The translations under genes and the position numbers were made by a program. The notes under the pieces are model-generated. The model was not told the origin of the DNA. It saw only the letters and a program-made list of their open reading frames with translations, and did no database searches. Below are positions 57,163 to 64,000 of a stretch of DNA of 64,000 nt, one piece after another. The stretch comes from Rhynchospora pubera (taxonomy: Eukaryota; Streptophyta; Magnoliopsida; Poales; Cyperaceae): the NCBI GenBank assembly GCA_028095005.1, contig CM051460.1, forward strand, positions 65,449,676-65,513,675, read 5' to 3'. Every line of letters starts with the position of its first letter. Within the stretch, counting starts at the first letter, position 1.

Positions 57163-58766
57163 GTTTATACTCTAGGGACGAGGTAGGAAGTCGAATTGCT
57201 GGAGTTATGGAGAAATTAAGATTTCTGTATGACATGTATGCAAAGGATTTCATGTCTTCTTCAGAATCAACAGCAGGAGGTAATAAATTTGTTGTCCTTG
57301 AATGTATGTTAATTTAATTTAGATTATATGAGGTCTGTCCTTGTAATAAATTTTCTATTGTATACTTTTCAGGTCTTTCAAATTCTGATGCAGTTCCTTC
57401 AAGTTCATCACAACCAAACAACAATATTTTTTGGCGATATTTGGAGTCCACTTGGGTTGAAGAACCACCAATTGCTGATCCTGACAACTATTTGAAAGAA
57501 TCGGTGTTTCAACATAGATCCTCCAGCCCATTTGATGTCTTGCAATGGTGGAAGACAAATGCTGTAAGGTATCCAATTTTAAGCAAACTAGCAAAAGATG
57601 TACTTTGCATTCCAATCACAACTGTTTCCTCTGAGTCGGCATTTAGTGCCGGTGGTAAAATTCTAGATGATTACAGATCCTCTCTTAAAGAAGAGGTGGT
57701 TGAGAGTCTAGTTTGCGGTGGTGATTGGATAAGAGCAAATACAACGGCTGAAATGCAAACTATAGAAGTAAGTCATACTATATCAATTTAACTCATTCTT
57801 GCATTCTTTTTTTTTTATATTATATACTAATACTTGATTAAATTGATATTTCTTTCAGCATGCTGCAAAGGCAGAAGAGGATCTGAGTATAAAAATACCA
57901 ATGAGCAAATTAACTATCAATTGAAGGCAAGTTCTAAACTTCTCATATTGTATCTTTTTTCATTTGATGCAATTAATCTGATATCTGACTATAAACGAAA
58001 TGGAAACCTGAAGGATGCAATTTAGTGTAGCAGTTAGTTTCTAATATATCTGACTATCAACCTGAAGGATGCAACCTGAAAACAGATATGTGACTTCACA
58101 AAGAAATTGTTGATATGTGAATTGATCTGATATAGTGAATTTGATTAAATGTAGCAATCTGGAATTTTATGCAAGTATGGGATGAAGTGCAAGACATGAA
58201 GAATGGGATGAAGTGCTGGATTGAGACCTGTTATTTTTTGTTAATTTGAAACTTCATTTAATAGCTTGGTCTGTATTAACTTATGATCTATGGATTTGTG
58301 ATCTGTTTTGAACTTGTATGAAACTTCATTAGGTGACTGAACTTGTGTAACACAAGTTGTGTTAACTTGTTTAACACAATTTATGTTGACTTCATTTGAT
58401 TGTTTTTATGAATTTGTAGAACTTCATGGTTATGTTTTATGATGAACTTGTTTACAATCATTTTTTCTAGTTTAATTTTGAATTACTTGTTCTCTTGTTT
58501 TGTTTATGTAAATGTATATGAAATGCTTGAGGAATTCAATATTATTGATTTGTCAGTTGTCACTCGTCAGAATTTAGAAAATTCACTTCAACAAGTCCTG
58601 TAGACGAGCTGGCTTGAACTCGTTGCTTAGAGACGAGGTCAAGCTGACCTGACTAACTCGAGGCCCTTTATCGAGACGAGTCAGCTCGTTCGTGAATTTG
58701 ACGAGACGAGGTCGAGATGGGGGTAACTCGTTCGTAACTCGGCTCGTGAACAGCCCTAATCACAAG

Positions 58767-59830
58767 CTGATCCATCATTATTTGTTCTACACGAAAGCCA
58801 AGTCATAATATATGTACTGGTTTATGTAGATGATATAATCATCACAGGCAACAAGCCTGAGGCTATTTCAATCTTGATTCAGTCACTGGACCATCATTTC
58901 TCAATAAAGGATCTTGGTACACTGAATTATTTTCTGGGGATTGAAGTACAACATCATAACTCCTCAATTCATCTAAATCAAACAAGGTATCTCATATCTA
59001 TACTGGAGAGAGCATCTATGCAGAATGCCAAGCCTTGTCAGACACCAATGCAGTCAGGTGGTCAGCTCTCAAAGTTTGCAGGCACACCTATGGACAATCC
59101 CCAATTGTATAGGTCAGTTGTAGGAGCACTGCAGTATGCTACCATCACCAAACCAGACCTACAATTTGCTGTCAATAAAGCTTCACGGTTCATGAGTCAA
59201 CCCACTGATACTCATTGGCAGTTGGTCAAACATATTCTCAGATACATAAAAGGTACACTCACTCATGGCCTTAAATTTACATCCTCCTCTTTGCACATAA
59301 ACGCCTATTGTGATGCTGACTGGGCAGGGGACCCAGATGACAGACGATCAACCACGGGTTTTGCAGTTTACTTAGGTGCAAATCTTGTATCATGGTCTTG
59401 CAAAAAATAGTCAACTGTCTCCAGATCTTCAACTGAAGCAGAATACAGAGGGATGGCTGTCACTGCAGCAGAATCAACTTGGATGCAGTCACTTTTAGGT
59501 GAATTGGGTCAGCTATCATCTACAGTTCCTACTCTCTGGTGTGATAATTTGGGGGCTACATTTTTAGCTGCAAACCCAGTCTTCCATGCGCGCACAAAAC
59601 ATATTGAGCTAGACTTTCACTTTGTGAGAGAGAAAGTTGTCATTAAACAACTGAATGTGAAATTTGTGTGCTCAGCCGATCAGATAGCTGATTTGTTCAC
59701 CAAAAGCCTCTCCAAAAATCGTTTTCAATCTATCAGGGTCAAGCTAAATGTGTCAATGCCACTGCTCAGCTTGAGGGGGCCTGTAGAAGAACAAGAAAGT
59801 GAAACACTGGACGACTCCAGTCAAGAATAA
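58767..59830 (+). pseudogene. Copia reverse transcriptase C-half and RNase H
   Basis: Resumes right after the hAT target copy with ADPSLFV, then LVYVDDIIITGN (catalytic YVDD), KDLGTLNYFLGIEV, and RNase H: DADWAGDPDDRRSTTGF, STEAEYRGMA, TKHIELDFHFVREK. One TAG stop at 59408-59410 sits between SWSCKK and STVSRSS. The last codons run into the 3' LTR. Confidence 0.92.
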
Positions 59831-59991
59831 AATGGAGGAGCTTCACAGACTGTAACTGTTTTAGTTAGCAATATTCTGTTTAGAACTCAGCTGATATATA
59901 GACCTGAGATACTATAAATACACTTGTACATTATATCACAAATTGAGAAGAATGAATACAATCGCTTTCCTGTTCTCAAATTATCTCTTCA
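59782..59991 (+). repeat. 3' LTR of the nested Copia
   Basis: Same 210-bp length as the 5' LTR. Differences seen: CTGGACG for CTAGACG, GATATATAG for GATGTATAG, CATTATATC for CATTGTATC. Confidence 0.95.
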
Positions 59992-59996
59992 GTTTC

Positions 59997-60496
59997 AAAA
60001 AAATGTTACGAACAATTGATTCTTTTAAATTTTAACACTGAAATAATAGTTATGAAAATTTTCAATCGTAAAAGACCCTAGTACATAAGAAACCTATTTA
60101 TCTAAGGATAAACAAATCAGATGTTTGGATGGAGTGAGAATAGGGAATAGGAATAGAGAAAAGCTTATTTCTTATTTCTTATGCAAATATCAAGGTTTTG
60201 TTAGAATATGAATAAGGACCGGAATAAGCCCAAATTCCTTATTCCTTCGTTGTTTGATTTTCACCCGAATAAGAAATAAGGGACTTATTCCTTATTCCTT
60301 GTGTTACCAAACACACTTAGAGTACATAAGCCTAATATATATTAATGTTAGCAAATTTAGTTTAAGCCTAAATCGACTGTCAGAACAAATTGTGGACAAT
60401 TTTTAAGATTTCGTCGTGTATATGCGGGAATTCTCAAGTTTTGCAAGGATTCCTTTGTAGTATTCTTGTTTTTGAAGGATAACGTAATACTATATT
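59997..60496. mobile_element. Host DNA with a MITE-like segment (60130-60318)
   Basis: 60130-60318 begins GTTTGGATGGAG and ends TTACCAAACAC, with interior runs of GGAATAAGG/CCTTATTCC. It resembles the element at 14028-14180. Target duplication not resolved. No gene in the rest. Confidence 0.45.
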
Positions 60497-60672
60497 GAAC
60501 TTTCTGCTAGCTAGGGTACACATTAACCTTGCATTTTTTTTTATGTTATTTTATTTGTAAATACATGCTTCTTCCGAGCAGTGCTGTAAAAACAGTATGC
60601 TTGTGGAGGACGGTCAGAAGTACCACTAAGCAATTAATAATGTTTTTTTATTTTAAACCCGTTGGTAATTAA

Positions 60673-61536
60673 GGGGCTGATAAGGATCATCCCCTAGATT
60701 CATCATCCCACCATCCCTCTTTAATTAAATTCCGAAAAAGGAAAGAGGGGATGAGGATGATGAGGATGATCCCCTGGTAGTTATTAACACGGTTTCCTTT
60801 TTAGTCTCTCATCCCATCATCTCCTGGCGCTATTTACTCCATTCCTTCCTCTTTCTCTGTTTCGCTTCTTCTTCCCTTCCCTGACACACTTTTTTTTTCT
60901 GATAACAGTTCTAATTAAGTAGAACATCAACTAGAACAGTTAAATATTTTTTTCCATAACAAAAAAAAAACAGTTAGTGACATTAAGTAGAACATATTAC
61001 TAATTGTTCTAGTTAATATCGTAACTGTTCTATTTGATATATCTAACTGTTCTAGTAAATATATATAACTGTTCTAGTTAATATCGTAACTGTTCTAGTT
61101 AATATATAACAATTCTAGTTAAATATATATAACTAGAACAGTTATATATATTAACTAGAACAGTTACGATATTAACTAGAATAGTTTATATATTAATTAG
61201 AACAATAGTTATTTAATTAGAACAGTTAGTGTTTTAATTCGAATAGTTAGTATTCACATTTAGAACAGTTGCTTATTTAACTAGAACAGTTAGTATTCAT
61301 AAAAAAACGTGCCAGCAGAGGGGAAGAAGGAGCGAAATAGAGAGGACGCTGGGCGCTGGATTTAATTTCATTAATGAGGCAATTAATGGATGCAGTTGGG
61401 ATGAGGTATGAGACGGTTATTAACGCGTTTTTAAAGGAATTAGAATTAAACGGAAGTAAATTAAATGCTTGAAGATGCATTATCCCTGGAGATGATAGGA
61501 ATGATAGAATCTTAAGGATGATATAAAGCAATTCCG
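60673..61536. mobile_element. Unclassified 864-bp insertion in copy B
   Basis: Absent from copy A. Flanked by AATTAA on both sides (60667-60672, 61537-61542). Starts GGGGCTGATAAGGATCATCC and ends with the reverse complement of a related sequence (GGATGATATAAAGC, ATTCCG), so a weak inverted repeat is possible. GGATGAGGATGATGAGG-like purine runs and a large hairpin are inside. No transposase. Confidence 0.6.
61013..61280. repeat. Large hairpin of AACTGTTCTAGTTAAT units
   Basis: Units of AACTGTTCTAGTTAATAT on the left side to about 61120 are followed by their complements (ATTAACTAGAACAGTT) to about 61280. The centre is near 61120-61125. Repeats are imperfect. Confidence 0.8.
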
Positions 61537-61591
61537 AATTAATTGTTATGAGGCGATTAATCGGTTTTTTCACTTTTTTTTACTTTTATAT

Positions 61592-61594
<3 letters not shown>

Positions 61595-61630
<36 letters not shown>
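61595..61630. repeat. (TA)n microsatellite
   Basis: About 18 TA dinucleotides; copy A of the dispersed repeat has a shorter interrupted ATATATATA at 15512-15520. Confidence 0.9.
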
Positions 61631-61634
<4 letters not shown>

Positions 61635-62563
61635 TAATTCATTTTAAAATAAATTACTTACCTACTTGAGAATAAAAAAGCATATTTTTATTTGAGTAAG
61701 AACAAAAACAAAATTATACATAAAAGCTAACGATATTTTTTATATTTGAGATAGCAACTTTGTAGTAATTACTTTTGTTCTTTAATCAGACAAAAAATTT
61801 AGAAATCTTTGTAAAGAAAAAAAAAAACCTAATAAAAACAAGGGACTCTGCCCTTATATATTTACAACGGCTACGTGGTTAGGCAATGGATCAGATCGAC
61901 TACAAGGAAGGCTGAACGGGTCGAATCAACAGTGGCAAATTTAAGAATAAATGGGATCAAACTGTAAATTCTCAAGGTAGCTGATAATATACAAGATAAG
62001 GCCACATCAATCAATTTATAGAGAGTTTAGGGACAATTCAACTGGAAAGCGAACAACAAATCCATGTAGGCGTCCACATATTCTACCCACTGTGTGTTCT
62101 TTGTTTTATGATATTTGTTCCCTTTTAAATGCCAGTTGTTTCTGTCTCGCACCAATGAAGAGGTCACCTTAAATAAATTAATAATAAACAAACAAGTAAC
62201 TGTAAATTACCTAGTAATTTTGCAAGACATGCAAATTATTTTCAGTTTAACTTTCATGAGTCGATTCAGTGATAAATTTAGTCATCGCATGTCAATCGTC
62301 ACATATAGTTGCTTTTCCTCGACAAAATATTGCATTTATGATAAATCAATTGAAAGGGACTCTGCCTTCTGGGGTCTACGATTCGACCAACAGCGACCTA
62401 TTAATTAAACACACACAAAAAAATAGCATACAGACAGGCTACTTAATTTTCTAAAATTGCAGCAGACATACTAATATATGATACCTCTGTACGTTTTCTT
62501 TAATAAAAACAACATTAGAAGAAATTGAAAAAATATATATAAAAATCTTAACAACCATGAGAA

Positions 62564-64000
62564 TTGAATGTGAAGATCATATTTAATTATTTATAAATAG
62601 CTTAAATCAGATTTTAAAATTTTGAGCTTCTATGCATCATCATACTAGAAGTTTTACATAATTATATTTAATTAATTACCCTCTTGAATAACAATCTACC
62701 AAAATAGTTTTTATTCGTTTATTATGTGATAAATTAGCAATAATTTTTTCTCTGTGTCTATAATTTTTTTCTAGTAGCAAAAACCCTTTATACATAAATA
62801 ACAAAAAACGAATGTAATTATTGAAATAACGGATCATATTGTCACTTATATGTTCAGATCAGTACTTGAGCGGTTGAGGCATCTCGATTCATCGATTCAA
62901 TTGCAAGTGATAGTGTTTAATTAAACAAAACTTAGGGGGAAAAAAAATACGGTACGATGCATAATATTTGCAAAAAATGGGTGGAAGTGAGGCCAAACAT
63001 CAGTGTCATGTTGAATTGGATACAAAGCAAGAAAGCTATTTCATACCTTTTTCCTGTCTGAGATGTTTTTCTTAGGTTTGAAATCTTAACTGCTGCTCTC
63101 TTTCTCTTCTCTTCTTTCACCTCGGTTGAATGTATATAAGGACTGGTGTACCAGCGGTTTTGTATTTCCATCACTGTTCTTGTTGTTCGCTGTTCACCTT
63201 TAGCTGGTAATAGTCGTTGCATTAATTTAATACAGCTATTTGGTACGAGGATATCTTCCTCCAGTACCAACAAAAGGGACACTCCCAATATTTGTCTCAT
63301 TTTTTTAGTGCAAACCATAAAATTTCGATGTCAAAATTATTTATGTCCCAGAATGTCAGGAACTCACTTTTTATTTATTTCTTAAATTTTAAAGTACAAC
63401 CATCAAATTAAATTGTTGAGCCATTTTTAAATTTTTACTAATATTATATTTCATAAAATTTTGCAATATTTAGAGTTTATTTGATATTTAAGAGGTCAAA
63501 TAATAAATTTTTTTAAAATAGTGGTTGATTAGGTTTGTTATTTAAGAAAAAAAAGTTTTACAAATTTTTAATATGATATGAAATAAATTTTAATTATAAA
63601 TTTTTTGGAGCTTTATCTTATTAATATTGAACAAATTCAAGGACTTGAACTCAACTGTTGAATTATAAATTACAAAATTGTGGTTATGCTTTTTTGTGGT
63701 AGAACAAACGGAATTATATTGAAATCCTTCTTTTAACTTGCACTTTAATTGGCAGATATGGCAGAACTGGAATTTTACAAATTAGATATATTGTTAGGTT
63801 AGTTCAACTGGTAAATTCAATTCCAGATATTTTAGTCTTTAGTGATTTCATTGCATGATGGATTTCAAGCTATAAACTGGTTGAAAGATCGATATCATAA
63901 AATAGTAAAATACATACATTTCAGCCAAATATTTTAAACCGTATTGCGCAATTTAGTTAATAATATTAGTGGCAAATCTTATCATCGGAGGAGGTACTTA
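62564..64000. other. AT-rich DNA with one unassigned open frame
   Basis: No recognised gene. The minus-strand frame 63318-62932 (128 codons) includes a basic stretch EEKRKRAAVKISNLRKTSQ and a donor-like AAAAAG/GTATGA after it near 63046, so it could be a host exon, but no family is recognised. The remainder is AT-rich. Confidence 0.25.

Larger units (their letters stand above)
50960..57924 (+). pseudogene. hAT transposase, frameshifted and interrupted by a retrotransposon
   Basis: ATG at 50960 lies 2 bases after an AG acceptor, suggesting a leader intron. First part, 50960 to about 52056: acidic N-terminus, BED zinc finger (YCIHCQKHY, TTHLWRHLEGC), catalytic Asp in TSDCWTS and in TLDNASNND, and CCAHILNLVVQDG. 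An 8-A run near 51656 shifts the frame by one base. The middle is missing, replaced by retrotransposon DNA. The second part resumes at 57163 (SRDEVGSRIAGVM), with introns 57280-57372 and 57768-57858, and holds the C-terminal dimerisation domain (FDVLQWWKTNAVRYPILSKL, VSSESAFSAGG); the stop is at 57922-57924. The Copia insertion and a deletion make it non-functional. Confidence 0.9.
49588..58758 (+). mobile_element. hAT transposon nested in the Copia, itself interrupted
   Basis: Perfect 8-bp target duplication ATCACAAG at 49580-49587 and 58759-58766. Ends TAGGGGTGCAAG and GAACAGCCCTA give a short inverted repeat. Subterminal zones at both ends (about 49600-49760 and 58600-58750) are dense in CTCG/CGAG motifs. 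It carries a split hAT transposase and a large Copia fragment. Removing it restores the reverse transcriptase frame of the host Copia. Confidence 0.93.
46102..59991 (+). mobile_element. Copia LTR retrotransposon containing a nested hAT
   Basis: 210-bp LTRs at 46102-46311 and 59782-59991, target duplication GTTT(A/C). Primer site TGGTATCAG starts at 46312; purine tract TTGAGGGGGCC precedes the right LTR. Order gag, protease, integrase, reverse transcriptase, RNase H is Copia. Removing the hAT (49588-58758) and one target copy leaves about 4.7 kb, a normal full-length size. Several stops and a frameshift make it non-autonomous now. The two LTRs differ at about three positions. Confidence 0.95.
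60497..62563. repeat. Dispersed 1.2-kb repeat, copy B, with insertion
   Basis: Second copy of 15271-16484, same orientation, interrupted at 60673-61536. Shared landmarks include GAGGACGGTCAGAAGTACCA, GGATCAGATCGACTACAAGG and CTTTCATGAGTCGATTCA. The 97-codon open frame at 62115-62408 corresponds to 16066-16341 in copy A. Confidence 0.8.

Noticed and set aside
61595..61630. Functional meaning of the (TA)n run
   Set aside because: Ordinary microsatellite inside a dispersed repeat.

Overview
This window reads as nuclear DNA of a flowering plant. The basis is an NB-LRR resistance gene, GT-AG introns of plant type, Mutator-like (MULE), hAT, Copia, LINE and Helitron elements, and an AT-rich background full of small inverted-repeat elements. 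The species cannot be fixed from the sequence. Nearly all protein-coding potential belongs to transposable elements; the only host-type genes are one CC-NB-LRR gene (frameshifted) and a broken paralogue fragment.

Left end (1-6267): most likely one large MULE whose left end lies outside the window. It carries a phase-consistent transposase gene on the minus strand (exons 2674-2353, 2031-100 and 22 onward), a divergent unrecognised zinc-finger-like ORF (4068-5045) with its own TATA box and tandem repeats, a small Cys-x2-Cys ORF (5746-5456), and clusters of a 25-bp palindrome on both sides. It abuts the middle of a CC-NB-LRR fragment at 6268, which is itself split by a small hAT element. These two extra ORFs are the best candidates here for something undescribed.

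8-21 kb: a graveyard of small insertions, several defined to the base by target-site duplications (TSDs): hAT elements (8-bp TSDs), a 5'-truncated LINE (17-bp TSD), a second LINE split by a 1.4-kb MULE with about 290-bp terminal inverted repeats (TIRs), paired hAT MITEs, two Helitron 3' ends, and one copy of a 1.2-kb repeat that recurs at 60.5-62.6 kb.

21-34 kb: a degenerate Copia element (470-bp LTRs, TSD GTTTC) sits beside the 3' end of the CC-NB-LRR gene (30537-26843, minus). That gene has one dinucleotide frameshift between P-loop and kinase-2. The DNA upstream of it (31.1-31.6 kb) recurs at 21.3-21.7 kb without a gene. A third truncated LINE and a MITE follow.

35-45 kb: a dimeric 104-bp minisatellite, then a complete 7.9-kb MULE (37004-44899; 9-bp TSD TTTTTAGGG; 172-bp outer TIRs) with a four-exon transposase killed by two single-base frameshifts, and repeat-rich DNA in its first intron.

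46-60 kb: a three-level nest. A Copia element (46102-59991, 210-bp LTRs) is interrupted inside reverse transcriptase by a hAT element (49588-58758, TSD ATCACAAG), which is interrupted by the 3' part of another Copia element ending in a 1.77-kb LTR (to 57162). Excising the hAT restores the reverse transcriptase frame exactly. The right end holds MITE-like DNA, the second copy of the 1.2-kb repeat carrying an 864-bp insertion, and AT-rich DNA without a recognisable gene.
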